Origin: an uncultured Ulvibacter sp.
GTDB lineage: Bacteria; Bacteroidota; Bacteroidia; Flavobacteriales; Flavobacteriaceae
DNA length: 64,000 nucleotides
Reading direction: 5' to 3'
Assembly: GCA_938083445.1 (NCBI GenBank)
Contig: CALKCP010000003.1
Location: 1-64,000, forward strand
Part shown: piece after piece, positions 26,600 to 34,947 of the stretch
How the letters are laid out: every line of letters begins with the position of its first letter
Numbering within the stretch: position 1 is the first letter of the stretch
Translations under genes and position numbers: made by a program
Notes under the pieces: model-generated
What the model was told of the DNA's origin: nothing
Databases searched by the model: none
Seen by the model: only the letters and a program-made list of their open reading frames with translations

Positions 26600-28012
26600 T
26601 TATTCTTTTAAAACCTTTTTAGTGATTTGGTTATTAATTGTAACGAAATACATTCCTTTTGTAAATTGAGAGAAATCTATTGAAAACGCGGTGGCATTTA
26701 TATCCTCTTCTGAATGTAAAATATGACCTAAAACATCCGTGATTATGAGGCTGGAGATTTTTAGTTTGTCCGATTGAATTTGAAGGCGATCAACTACTGG
26801 ATTTGGTGCTATTGATATTTCAGAAAAAGAAGGGTCATTAACACTAAGAGATTCAGATGCCTTCACCAAAAGAAAGCCCGCCGTTCTATCACTAATAACA
26901 ATATTTCCGCTTTCAAAAAATGGATACATGCTCCAAGCACCAATATAGCCTGAATTATTATGAGTTGGATAGGAATCAAAAAAGCCCTCTTCCGTCATAA
27001 TTCCATCAGATATATTACTCAGGTCAATGATACGTATGCCAGCAGCATTGTTAGATAGAAAAAATTGTGACCCTTTTACATACCCATTGTGGTCTGTCGC
27101 AGCGGTTGGGCCCGTATATTCAAAGCTTACCTGGGGGTTGTCTAGATCTTCAAAGTCAAAAACGACTGTTCTTGTATTTATCCCAATATTAATCTCATCT
27201 TGTTCATCGCCTAATAAAAAGTACCGATGGTCTTCAGTAAGCCATCCTTGGTGCGTGTATTCTACATTATTATAGTTAATAGTGGCTATTATTTCAGGAC
27301 TCGTTTTGTTCGTAACATCAATGATAACTACTTCATCTGCATTACTTCCAAAGAGAATTTCACGGCCAGTATAATCTTGGTCGGGTCCATTGTATATCAC
27401 AACCTGAGCATCATGACAGTAGCCGGCGCCAGAAAAACCACCTTCGTTAACGGGGTTTAGCGGGTCCTGTATATTGACAAAATGAGGCCCTCCTCCATTC
27501 ACATTCGTCCCAACGCCATACGCATATCCAGTGGCCTCATTGATTACAATATTATGGGCTGCACCAAATCCACTATAATGCGCATCTTCCGTAAAAATGA
27601 CGGGTGGGTTGGTTACGGTTCTTAGCCTAGTCAAGTCAAATATTTGCATTCCGTGCCCTGTATCTTCACTTACGATAAAAGCATAATTGTTATAGGTTTT
27701 GGCATCACGCCAGGTACTACTATTGTTTTGAGTAGGTAATTTTCCAAGATAAACGGGATTAATCGGGTCAGAAATATCAATAAACGCAGTTCCTTCAATT
27801 AAACAGAATATTGCATATTCATTCCCATTTAAAGGGTCTGTCCAGCCCCAAGAGTCATTCGCTCTAGTGGAGTTCATAGTAGATAATGAGATTTGAGACT
27901 GTAAATCGAAACCATCGCAGGGAAATGCACCAGCAAAACCGTTTACGCAGGGTGTTTGGGCAAAAGAAAGTAGACCCATAATAGAAAAAAAGAAGGAAAT
28001 TGTGTTTTTCAT
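26600..28012 (-). CDS. choice-of-anchor B family secreted protein, T9SS type A (copy 2)
   Basis: This 470-residue paralog has the same layout: signal peptide ending 'LLSFAQ', an opening 'TPCVNGFAGAFPCDGFDLQS' with two cysteines, the LVIVD propeller, and a type A sorting domain ('ISIAPNPVVDRLQIQ', 'LIITDVLGHIL', 'FTKGMYFVTI', ending 'KKVLKE'). The histidine motifs are kept ('AAHNIVINE', 'YCHDAQ', 'YTHQGWLTEDH', 'ATDHNGY'), with a Cys replacing Thr before the HDAQ histidine. It differs from its neighbours in having an Ala in place of Asn in several surface turns. The three copies look like old local duplications, since they differ throughout. Confidence 0.85.
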   Translation of the reverse strand: MKNTISFFFSIMGLLSFAQTPCVNGFAGAFPCDGFDLQSQISLSTMNSTRANDSWGWTDPLNGNEYAIFCLIEGTAFIDISDPINPVYLGKLPTQNNSSTWRDAKTYNNYAFIVSEDTGHGMQIFDLTRLRTVTNPPVIFTEDAHYSGFGAAHNIVINEATGYAYGVGTNVNGGGPHFVNIQDPLNPVNEGGFSGAGYCHDAQVVIYNGPDQDYTGREILFGSNADEVVIIDVTNKTSPEIIATINYNNVEYTHQGWLTEDHRYFLLGDEQDEINIGINTRTVVFDFEDLDNPQVSFEYTGPTAATDHNGYVKGSQFFLSNNAAGIRIIDLSNISDGIMTEEGFFDSYPTHNNSGYIGAWSMYPFFESGNIVISDRTAGFLLVKASESLSVNDPSFSEISIAPNPVVDRLQIQSDKLKISSLIITDVLGHILHSEEDINATAFSIDFSQFTKGMYFVTINNQITKKVLKE

Positions 28013-28066
28013 AAGGAACGATGGCGTTTTATATGTCGTTAAAAAAAGATCAAAATTAGCATGACG

Positions 28067-29500
28067 TTATTGTTTTATTATTTTTTTTGTGACGCTGTTG
28101 TTTATTTTAATAAAATAGATGCCTTTAGAATAGGCTGAAATATCAATCGATACGCTTTCCGCATTTATATTTGTGTAACCAACTAATATTTTGCCCATTA
28201 CATCGCTAATAATTGCCGAATCTATAACTTGATTCTTTGCGCTGACAGTTATTTTAGTAGCGCCTGGGTTTGGATAGACCGATACGTTTTCAGACAAGGC
28301 TAAATCATTGATTCCTAAACTACTTGCTTTAACAATGTACAACCCTGGAACATAGGTTGGATCGCTAAAGACCAAACTAGAAATTACAATATTGCCACTT
28401 TCAAAATAGGGGTATACATTCCAAGCACCGTTATATCCTGCATTATTATTCGTTGTAAAAACGTCAAAGTATCCAGTTTCAACCATACTTCCACTGCTTA
28501 TATTGGAAATATCAATGACACGCAGACCTGCGGTATAATTTGCGAGGTAGAAGGAGTCGCCTTTCGTATATCCGTTGTGATCTGTCGCCGCGGTTGGTCC
28601 ACTATATTCAAAAGATAATTGTGGGTTGTCAAGGTCGTTTAGATTAAAGACCACGGTCCTTGTGTTAAAACCAAAATTAATTTCATCTATTTCATCTCCC
28701 AATAAGAAGTATGCATGATCTTCAGTAAGCCATCCTTGGTGGGTGTAGGCGATGCTGGAATAACTAATGGTTGAAATTCCTTGAGGGTTGGCTTTGTCTG
28801 TGATATCTACTATAACGACTTCATTTGTGTTACTGCCAATGTAAATTTCTCGACCTGTGTAATCTGAATCTGGTCCGTTGTAGGTTACTACTTGCCCATC
28901 ATGACTGTAAGAATCCAAAGAATATCCTCCCGCTGCGACAGGGTTTAAGGGGTCTTGAATGTCAACAAAATGAGGGCCTCCAGAATAGGTTGATGTTCCA
29001 ACACCATATGCATAGCCCTCTTGCTCATTGATAACAATATTATGTGCACCGCCAAAACCGTTATAGTGTGCATCTTCTGTAAAGATTTCAGGAGGGTTTG
29101 AAACGGACCTTAATCGGGTTAGATCGAATATTTGCATGCCATGTCCATTTGCTTCACTTACCACAAATGCATAATTGTTGTATACTTTTACGTCCCGCCA
29201 TAGACTTGAATTGGTATGTGTTGGCAGTTTACCTACATACAAAGGGTTTACTGGATCAGATATATCCACAAATGCAACACCGTTATCGAGGCCTAAAAGC
29301 GCATATTCTATACCGCTAACTGCATCGGTCCAACCCCAAGAATCGTTAGAATTATCGGCTCCGAAAGCAGTGCAAGGTGTAAAAGACTGTAAGTCATACC
29401 CATTGCAAGGATAGGTTCCAGCCATACCAGAAACACAGGGTGTTTGCGCTACTAATGCCGAAGTGAAAATTGACAGAACACAGAGTAAAATATTTTTCAT
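28067..29500 (-). CDS. choice-of-anchor B family secreted protein, T9SS type A (copy 1)
   Basis: At 477 residues this is the promoter-proximal copy. It has a signal peptide ('TSALVAQ'), an N-terminal two-Cys segment ('TPCVSGMAGTYPCNGYDLQS') plus an extra Cys in 'FTPCTAFGAD', the LVIVD propeller, and a type A sorting domain ('VSVYPNPGATKITVS', 'AIISDVMGKIL', 'YSKGIYFIKI', 'TKKIIKQ'). The histidines are in 'GAHNIVINE', 'YSHDGQ', 'YTHQGWLTEDH' and 'ATDHNGY'. A short insert ('SLVFSDPTYVPG') near residue 375 is absent from the other two. It starts the run of six minus-strand genes that ends with the di-heme enzyme. No clear TAnnTTTG box precedes it. Confidence 0.85.
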   Translation of the reverse strand: MKNILLCVLSIFTSALVAQTPCVSGMAGTYPCNGYDLQSFTPCTAFGADNSNDSWGWTDAVSGIEYALLGLDNGVAFVDISDPVNPLYVGKLPTHTNSSLWRDVKVYNNYAFVVSEANGHGMQIFDLTRLRSVSNPPEIFTEDAHYNGFGGAHNIVINEQEGYAYGVGTSTYSGGPHFVDIQDPLNPVAAGGYSLDSYSHDGQVVTYNGPDSDYTGREIYIGSNTNEVVIVDITDKANPQGISTISYSSIAYTHQGWLTEDHAYFLLGDEIDEINFGFNTRTVVFNLNDLDNPQLSFEYSGPTAATDHNGYTKGDSFYLANYTAGLRVIDISNISSGSMVETGYFDVFTTNNNAGYNGAWNVYPYFESGNIVISSLVFSDPTYVPGLYIVKASSLGINDLALSENVSVYPNPGATKITVSAKNQVIDSAIISDVMGKILVGYTNINAESVSIDISAYSKGIYFIKINNSVTKKIIKQ

Positions 29501-29697
29501 AGATGCTTTTCTTTGAAGTTTTCTAATTTCTAATTTAATTTTTCTGTAAAATCGCTTTTTTTTATTGAAAAACCTTCTTTATTCCGGTTTCTTTTAGCGA
29601 TCACATTAGTATAATAAGTAATTCTACGAATACCTTAACATTCGTGCTTCCCGTTTTTTTAATTCCGAAAATATCTTCTCATTCGTATTCTAAGTCT

Positions 29698-29704
29698 TAT
29701 TTTT
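29698..29704 (+). promoter_or_regulatory. thiL promoter -7-like box
   Basis: TATTTTG is one base shorter than the TAnnTTTG consensus. It lies 22 bases before the thiL ATG and overlaps a possible upstream TTG start at 29703, which argues that translation begins at 29727. Confidence 0.4.
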
Positions 29705-29726
29705 GCAACGTATAAAAAACAATCGA

Positions 29727-30773
29727 ATGCTAGAGAACAAGGACACCTCAAAAACTGATATTTCTACACTTGGAGAATTTGGTCTTATTGAACATCTAAC
29801 AAAGCAATTTAAAGTGCAGCACAAAGCGACTCTAAAGGGTATTGGAGATGATGCTGCGGTGATAGAATCAAAAGACCCTATGGTAGTTTCAACCGATCTA
29901 TTGGTTGAAGGAGTCCATTTTGATTTAAGCTACATGCCGTTAAAGCACCTAGGGTATAAAGCAGTGGTTGTGAATCTTTCAGATATTTATGCCATGAATG
30001 CTATTCCGATGCAGATAACGGTTTCTATCGCTGTGTCCAATAGGTTTCCTGTTGAGGCGTTGGAAGAACTATATGCAGGAATAGCGACTGCAGCAAAGGC
30101 CTATTCCATAGATGTTATAGGAGGTGACACCACCTCTTCAACATCGGGTTTATTTATTAGTATAACGGCGATTGGTCACGCTAAGAAAGAAGACATCGTA
30201 TATAGAGATGGCGCGATGGATAATGATCTATTAGTTGTAACGGGTGATGTGGGAGGTGCATATCTCGGCTTACAGGTGCTCGAACGTGAAAAACAGGTTT
30301 TTAAAGTGAACCCGAATTCGCAGCCCGATCTAGACCCTTATACCTATTTGATAGAGAGACAACTAAAACCAGAGGCTAGAAAGGACATCGTTCAGTTATT
30401 GATTGATTTGGATGTAAAGCCTACTTCAATGATTGATATTAGTGATGGTTTGTCTTCAGAGATACTTCATCTATGTAAAAGCTCAAAGGTTGGATGCAAT
30501 CTATATGAAGAAAAGATTCCACTTGACCCTCAGGTGATTTCTTCTTGTGAAGAATTCAACTTAGATAGTACCACCATAGCTTTAAGTGGAGGAGAGGATT
30601 ACGAATTGTTGTTTACTGTAAAGCAGTCTGACTTTACAAAGGTTAAAGCAAATCCTCATTTAACAATTATTGGGCATATGACTCCCGAAAAAGAAGGAGT
30701 GCACTTAATAACAAGGGCGAATACTAAAATTCCCTTGATTGCTCGCGGCTGGAACCCCTTAGAGAATGATTAG
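29727..30773 (+). CDS. thiL: thiamine-monophosphate kinase ThiL
   Basis: The 348-residue enzyme phosphorylates thiamine monophosphate to the active cofactor thiamine diphosphate. It has the PurM/ThiL fold with 'LKGIGDDAAVIE', 'VVSTDLLVEGVHFDLSYMPLKHLGYKAV', 'NLSDIYAMNAIP', 'VIGGDTTSS' and 'MIDISDGLSSEILHLC', ending in 'LSGGEDYELLFTV' and 'IGHMTPEKEG'. ATG 29727 is chosen over a TTG at 29703 because the latter sits in the promoter box. It is a single gene, divergent from the choice-of-anchor B operon and convergent with the alpha/beta hydrolase. No thiamine (TPP) riboswitch is visible upstream. Confidence 0.95.
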   Translation: MLENKDTSKTDISTLGEFGLIEHLTKQFKVQHKATLKGIGDDAAVIESKDPMVVSTDLLVEGVHFDLSYMPLKHLGYKAVVVNLSDIYAMNAIPMQITVSIAVSNRFPVEALEELYAGIATAAKAYSIDVIGGDTTSSTSGLFISITAIGHAKKEDIVYRDGAMDNDLLVVTGDVGGAYLGLQVLEREKQVFKVNPNSQPDLDPYTYLIERQLKPEARKDIVQLLIDLDVKPTSMIDISDGLSSEILHLCKSSKVGCNLYEEKIPLDPQVISSCEEFNLDSTTIALSGGEDYELLFTVKQSDFTKVKANPHLTIIGHMTPEKEGVHLITRANTKIPLIARGWNPLEND

Positions 30774-30822
30774 TTGATACGTTTTGAAGGTGTTTTCTTG
30801 TTAAACTTATGCTGCGATAAGA

Positions 30823-31584
30823 TTAAGTAAGAACGCTAACAATTTCATCAAAGTTTTCTATCATCCCCATATGACCACCATCTAACTTAATAATTGGCGT
30901 TAAAGTCTCAATCGCTAGTTTTGAGGATACTGCAAAGGGTATAACAGGGTCATAGTAACCAGAAATCATCATTTTTCCTCCCTGGAAATTTTTTAATACA
31001 GACACCCGATCTGTTCTATTTTTCATTCCCGAAATTGCCGCTGTTATGCCTTCTATTGGCAGACTTAAAACATCATCTTTCATTTTTTCAATGTCGGCAG
31101 CATATTTTTCTTGTGAATTTTCGCCAAACAAATTTTGAATAGCCATGCTAAGAAATACTACCGAATTTTTATCGATTAGTCTTAGCGCACGCGTTCTATT
31201 TATTTTTCTTTCTTTAGAGTCTGCTGCTGGAGTTGAATTGAGGAGAATCAAATTTTTTACAGACGTTGGATAGATTTCAACATATGCCAATCCAACATAG
31301 CCTCCCATAGAGTGACCTAGAATGCTTATATTTTTAAAAGAATGCAGGGATATGATTTGATACACGATGTTTGCCATCATTTCCATTGAATGTACGGTGT
31401 CAACAACACCGCTTTTTCCAAACCCAGGAAGATCGATACAGATCACAGTATTTTTCTTGGAAAGTACAGGTATGAGGCGTTCCCACATTGTTGAATTCTC
31501 TAGGAATCCATGAAGTAAAACCATTGCCGGTCCTTTTCCATGAATTTCATAATAAATCGGGGTTTCGTTATACTTCAGTATCAT
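30823..31584 (-). CDS. alpha/beta hydrolase
   Basis: This 253-residue cytoplasmic enzyme has the hydrolase-fold blocks 'VLLHGFLENSTMWERLIPVL' (oxyanion region), 'CIDLPGFGKS', the nucleophile elbow 'LGHSMGGYVGLAY', 'NLILLNSTP', 'SGYYDPVIPF' (acid region) and 'LDGGHMGMIENFDEI' with the catalytic His. The substrate cannot be predicted. I prefer ATG 31584 ('MILKYNETPIYY') to a start at 31605, because the latter would overlap the divergent brnQ start and lies in a TATTTG-like promoter element. It is divergent from brnQ with only 31 bases between. Confidence 0.88.
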   Translation of the reverse strand: MILKYNETPIYYEIHGKGPAMVLLHGFLENSTMWERLIPVLSKKNTVICIDLPGFGKSGVVDTVHSMEMMANIVYQIISLHSFKNISILGHSMGGYVGLAYVEIYPTSVKNLILLNSTPAADSKERKINRTRALRLIDKNSVVFLSMAIQNLFGENSQEKYAADIEKMKDDVLSLPIEGITAAISGMKNRTDRVSVLKNFQGGKMMISGYYDPVIPFAVSSKLAIETLTPIIKLDGGHMGMIENFDEIVSVLT

Positions 31585-31615
31585 TTTTCTATATTCGATG
31601 GGCAAATATCAAGTA

Positions 31616-32899
31616 ATGAAATATACCAAACAAACCTTAATTACATCATTCGCGTTATTTTCACTTTTTTTTGGTGCTGGAAACCTAATACTCCCACCCT
31701 TTTTAGGTTATAATGCGGGTGAAGACTGGGTCTGGGTTGCCTTGGGATTTGCCGTTTCTGCCGTAGTTATCCCAATTATGGCCATATACGGTTATGCTCG
31801 CTTACAAGGAACCATGCTCGATTTTTCAAAAAAAGTATCTCCTTCATTTGCGCTTCTTTATTCGATTTTAGTCTATATAATTGCTATCTCATTACCATCA
31901 CCTCGCACAGCATCCGTGACTTATGAAATGGCTATTCAACCTTATTTTAATATTTCATCACTTTGGTCAAGTGTCTTATATTTTCTATTAGTATTGTCTT
32001 TTGTCTTAAATCGTTCTCAGATTTTAAACATCATTGGAAAATTTTTAACGCCTATCATTATTGTTATTTTACTCTGTATTATAGGAATTGGAGTTTTAGG
32101 CGATATTGAACCGCTCCGAGCTTCAATCTTTAAGAATACTTTTACCGAGGGTATTTTAGAGGGGTATCAAACTTTTGATGCTATTGGCGGCGTTGTAGTA
32201 GGAGGGGTACTTGTAATTTCTCTGGCGTTGCGAGGAACGTATAGTTACGAAGAAAAGAAATCCATTATTGCATGGTCTGGTTTAATTAGTGGTTTAGGAC
32301 TTTTATTGATGTATGGAGGGCTCATTGCTTTGGGCGCATTTTATAGCGGGACATTAGAGGTTGAGAACCGAACTGAATTGTTGAGCTTATTGAGCAATAA
32401 CACAATCGGGTCATTGGGAGCGGCATTCCTGTCTGTTTTGGTAACGCTTGCTTGTTTTACAACAGCTGTTGGAATAGTTACTGGAACTGCAGATTTTGTT
32501 CAAGGAGTTTTGGGAGATTCAAAATCTGCCTATCAAATAACTGCGATTTTAGGCTGCCTTATTGGAGTGATTGTTGGTCAATTTGATGTACAATACATCA
32601 TACGCATTGCGGTTCCTGCTCTGATGTTTATATATCCAATAACAATTGCATTAATTTTATTGAATGTTCTCCCCGAGACCTACGGTTCGAAGTTAGTTTA
32701 TAGAGGTGTTACGGCTACGGTTCTTCTTTTTAGTATTCCAGATTTTCTACAAATTTTTGTTACCGAAGAATGGGTCTCTCAACTTAAAATGTTCATTCCG
32801 TTTTCAAAATATAGTTTGGGTTGGGTATTCCCGTCCATTGCTGTTTTTTGGCTTATAAATATTTCAGAATTATTCACAAAAAAGCGCGTTGAAAGATAA
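31616..32899 (+). CDS. brnQ: branched-chain amino acid carrier BrnQ (LIVCS family)
   Basis: A 427-residue integral membrane protein with about twelve hydrophobic helices. The N-terminal signature 'ALFSLFFGAGNLILPPFLGYNAG' matches BrnQ/LIV-II cation-coupled carriers of leucine, isoleucine and valine; 'SLPSPRTASVTYEM' and 'LACFTTAVGIVTGTADF' are further family blocks. Two in-frame ATGs exist (31598 and 31616); I chose the second, since 'MKYTKQTLITSFALF' fits family N-termini and leaves space for the divergent promoter, but the first is possible. It is not followed by a clear terminator. Confidence 0.93.
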   Translation: MKYTKQTLITSFALFSLFFGAGNLILPPFLGYNAGEDWVWVALGFAVSAVVIPIMAIYGYARLQGTMLDFSKKVSPSFALLYSILVYIIAISLPSPRTASVTYEMAIQPYFNISSLWSSVLYFLLVLSFVLNRSQILNIIGKFLTPIIIVILLCIIGIGVLGDIEPLRASIFKNTFTEGILEGYQTFDAIGGVVVGGVLVISLALRGTYSYEEKKSIIAWSGLISGLGLLLMYGGLIALGAFYSGTLEVENRTELLSLLSNNTIGSLGAAFLSVLVTLACFTTAVGIVTGTADFVQGVLGDSKSAYQITAILGCLIGVIVGQFDVQYIIRIAVPALMFIYPITIALILLNVLPETYGSKLVYRGVTATVLLFSIPDFLQIFVTEEWVSQLKMFIPFSKYSLGWVFPSIAVFWLINISELFTKKRVER

Positions 32900-33124
32900 A
32901 TTGACGTTTTTTATATTATTGTAACTTAATTCGCTGAAAGCGAAAACGATATAGTAGTTTATTTGGTTGATTTAGGTGTTAAAATAAGGGTCTTTTTATT
33001 GCATTTTCAGAAATAACAAAGGGGGGTTTATTCTATCTTTTCAATAGAGAAGGCTTGTTATTGAATTATCTGTAAAATGAGCACTTTTTCTATAAATTAA
33101 GTAGGTCTCTTTTAAATTCTTCAA
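32900..33124. other. non-coding gap after brnQ
   Basis: About 225 bases of AT-rich sequence between brnQ and the isoamylase-type gene's promoter box. A small palindrome TTCGCT-GAA-AGCGAA lies at 32930-32944 without a T-run. I see no open frame, tRNA or recognisable riboswitch. Confidence 0.45.
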
Positions 33125-33132
33125 TAAATTTG
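33125..33132 (+). promoter_or_regulatory. promoter -7 box of the isoamylase-type gene
   Basis: TAAATTTG matches TAnnTTTG and ends 23 bases before the ATG at 33156. No TTTG is present at the usual -33 distance. Confidence 0.45.
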
Positions 33133-33155
33133 GTGTAAACCTTAAATCGAATATT

Positions 33156-33452
33156 ATGTCTATTACAAAGCAATATTTAAAAAGTAAACCAGTGTGTAAA
33201 GTAACATTTTCAGTACCTGCTAAAAATGCAAATGAAGTAAAAGTAGTTGGGACTTTTAATGCTTGGAATGCTGAAGAGACGCCATTGAAGAAATTAAAAA
33301 ATGGAACCTTTAAAGGAACCGTTAATTTGGATGCTGATCAATCATATGAATTTCGATATGTAGTCGATGGAGCCTATTCCAATGATGAACAAGCAGATTC
33401 GTATGCTTGGAGTGCTTATGCCTCTGCTGAGAATGGAGTGCTTGAGTTATAA
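33156..33452 (+). CDS. stand-alone isoamylase early-set (CBM48-like) domain protein
   Basis: The whole 98-residue protein is one Ig-like domain of the isoamylase N-terminal type: 'VCKVTFSVPAKNANEVKVVGTFNAWN' (about 13-38), 'TPLKKLKNGTFKGTVNLD' and 'YEFRYVVDGAYSNDEQADSY'. Such domains bind glycogen or starch in branching and debranching enzymes and in AMPK beta subunits. Here there is no catalytic domain, no signal peptide, and no glycogen gene nearby. Small free-standing copies are common in Bacteroidota and their role is unknown. It has its own promoter and a terminator, so it is a monocistronic gene. Confidence 0.88.
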   Translation: MSITKQYLKSKPVCKVTFSVPAKNANEVKVVGTFNAWNAEETPLKKLKNGTFKGTVNLDADQSYEFRYVVDGAYSNDEQADSYAWSAYASAENGVLEL

Positions 33453-33470
33453 GCTCATAAGCCAAAATAA

Positions 33471-33505
33471 AAAAAGGATTTTCAATTTAGAAAACCCTTT
33501 TTTTA
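33471..33505. terminator. bidirectional terminator
   Basis: AAAAAGG and CCTTTTT flank a TTTTC/GAAAA stem with one A-C mismatch and a six-base loop. T-runs on both strands serve the convergent isoamylase-type gene and the aminopeptidase gene. Confidence 0.8.
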
Positions 33506-33534
33506 TTTTATAATAAATCGAATGCTATAAAGAA

Positions 33535-34827
33535 CTATTTATTCATCAAGCTTTCGATCTCTTCAGCCTCTATAGGAATGTTTCTCATTAGATTAAATGG
33601 CGCGCCATTTTCTTGAATTATCACATCGTCTTCTAAACGAATTCCGAAGCCTTCGTTCGGGATATAGATCCCTGGTTCTACCGTAAAAACCATATTGGCT
33701 TTCATCGGTTCCCAAAGAAGTCCGTAGTCATGAGTATCCAAGCCCATGTGGTGTGAGGTGCCGTGCATAAAATACTTCTTGTATGCGGGCCAATCTGGAT
33801 TTTCATTTTTAACATCAGCTTTGTCAATAAGTTTTAAATTTAGTAGTTCGCTGGTCATTAACTTCCCAACTTCTTCGTGGTATTCTTTCCAGTAAGCGCC
33901 GGGAACTAACATCTTCGTAGCTTCATCTTTTACTTTTTTCACAGCATTATAGACTTCCAACTGCCGTTTTGTAAATGTTCCGTTCACAGGAACGGTCCTG
34001 GTCATATCGCTTGCATAATTAGCATACTCAGCTCCAACATCCATTAAGATGAGGTCTCCGTTTTTACAAGCTTGATTGTTTTCTATATAATGAAGTACAT
34101 TGGCATTATTCCCACTCGCAATGATCGGGGTATAAGCAAATCCTTTCGATCTATTTCTAAGAAATTCGTGTATGAATTCGGCCTCTATTTCGTATTCCAT
34201 AACACCGGGCTCTAAAAAACCAAGAACACGACGAAACCCTTTATTTGTAATATCACAAGCTGTCTGTAATAAATCAATTTCAATACTATCTTTTACAGAT
34301 CGCAGTCGTTGTAAAATGGGGTTGCTTTTGGCTACGGAATGTGCTGGGTATTTTTCTAGGAGCCATTTTGTAAAACGCGCCTCACGGGTCTCAGTATCAA
34401 CATTTGCTCGATAGTGTTCATTGGTATTGATGTAGACCGTGTCACATTGAGTCATTAGTTCAAACATTTTTTTCTCCATATCCTGAAGCCAATACACTGT
34501 TTGGATACCACTGGTGGCCAATGCTGCTTTTTTGGTTAACTTTTCACCTTCCCAAACGGCAATGTGTTCATTGGTCTCCTTCAAAAATAAAATTTCACGA
34601 TGCGCTTTGTTGGGACAGTCGGGGAAAAGAACAAGAATACTTTCCTCTTGGTCTACGCCGCTTAAGTAATATATGTCGCGATGTTGTTGAAAAGGCATCG
34701 TACTATCCGCACTAATAGGATAAATATCATTAGAGTTAAAAACGGCTAAACTATTTGGCTTCATGTTCGATGCAAAACCTTTACGGTTTTTAATAAATAG
34801 TTTTCTGTCTATTGGAAGATATTTCAT
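33535..34827 (-). CDS. Xaa-Pro aminopeptidase (aminopeptidase P family, M24B)
   Basis: The 430-residue enzyme removes N-terminal residues ahead of proline. It has the AMP_N domain ('MPFQQHRDIYYLSGV', 'EILFLKETNEHIAVWEG') and a pita-bread M24 domain with metal ligands in 'LMDVGAEYANYASDMTRTVPV' (two Asp), 'MHGTSHHMGLDTHD' (His), 'FTVEPGIYIPNEG' (Glu) and 'GIRLEDDVII' (Glu). These are the five ligands of the dimanganese centre and all are present. There is no signal peptide, so it acts in the cytoplasm. It is a single gene with a TAnnTTTG box upstream and a shared terminator downstream. Confidence 0.95.
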   Translation of the reverse strand: MKYLPIDRKLFIKNRKGFASNMKPNSLAVFNSNDIYPISADSTMPFQQHRDIYYLSGVDQEESILVLFPDCPNKAHREILFLKETNEHIAVWEGEKLTKKAALATSGIQTVYWLQDMEKKMFELMTQCDTVYINTNEHYRANVDTETREARFTKWLLEKYPAHSVAKSNPILQRLRSVKDSIEIDLLQTACDITNKGFRRVLGFLEPGVMEYEIEAEFIHEFLRNRSKGFAYTPIIASGNNANVLHYIENNQACKNGDLILMDVGAEYANYASDMTRTVPVNGTFTKRQLEVYNAVKKVKDEATKMLVPGAYWKEYHEEVGKLMTSELLNLKLIDKADVKNENPDWPAYKKYFMHGTSHHMGLDTHDYGLLWEPMKANMVFTVEPGIYIPNEGFGIRLEDDVIIQENGAPFNLMRNIPIEAEEIESLMNK

Positions 34828-34850
34828 AATGCTAAGACTTGTTGTTTCTC

Positions 34851-34858
34851 CAAAAATA
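34851..34858 (-). promoter_or_regulatory. aminopeptidase gene promoter -7 box
   Basis: Minus-strand TATTTTTG matches TAnnTTTG and lies 23 bases before the ATG at 34827. The -33 region is not convincing. Confidence 0.45.
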
Positions 34859-34947
34859 AAAGAAATAAAGACAATGCGTATTAAAGCGAAACTAAAATTT
34901 TGAGAAACAATAGCATTTGACTAAATTCAGCCAATAAAACAAACATT

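Noticed and set aside
25093-29500. Possible transposition origin for the three paralogs
   Set aside because: No inverted repeats, target duplications or transposase gene are visible; simple tandem duplication explains them.
29703-29726. TTG start for thiL
   Set aside because: The codon is part of the likely -7 promoter box, so it would not be within the mRNA.
31598-31605. Upstream starts for brnQ and the alpha/beta hydrolase
   Set aside because: Used together they would overlap head to head and leave no promoter; the shorter starts fit both families. The brnQ choice is not certain.
32930-32944. Palindrome TTCGCT-GAA-AGCGAA as a brnQ terminator
   Set aside because: The stem is short and not followed by a T-run; it could be an operator but there is no support.
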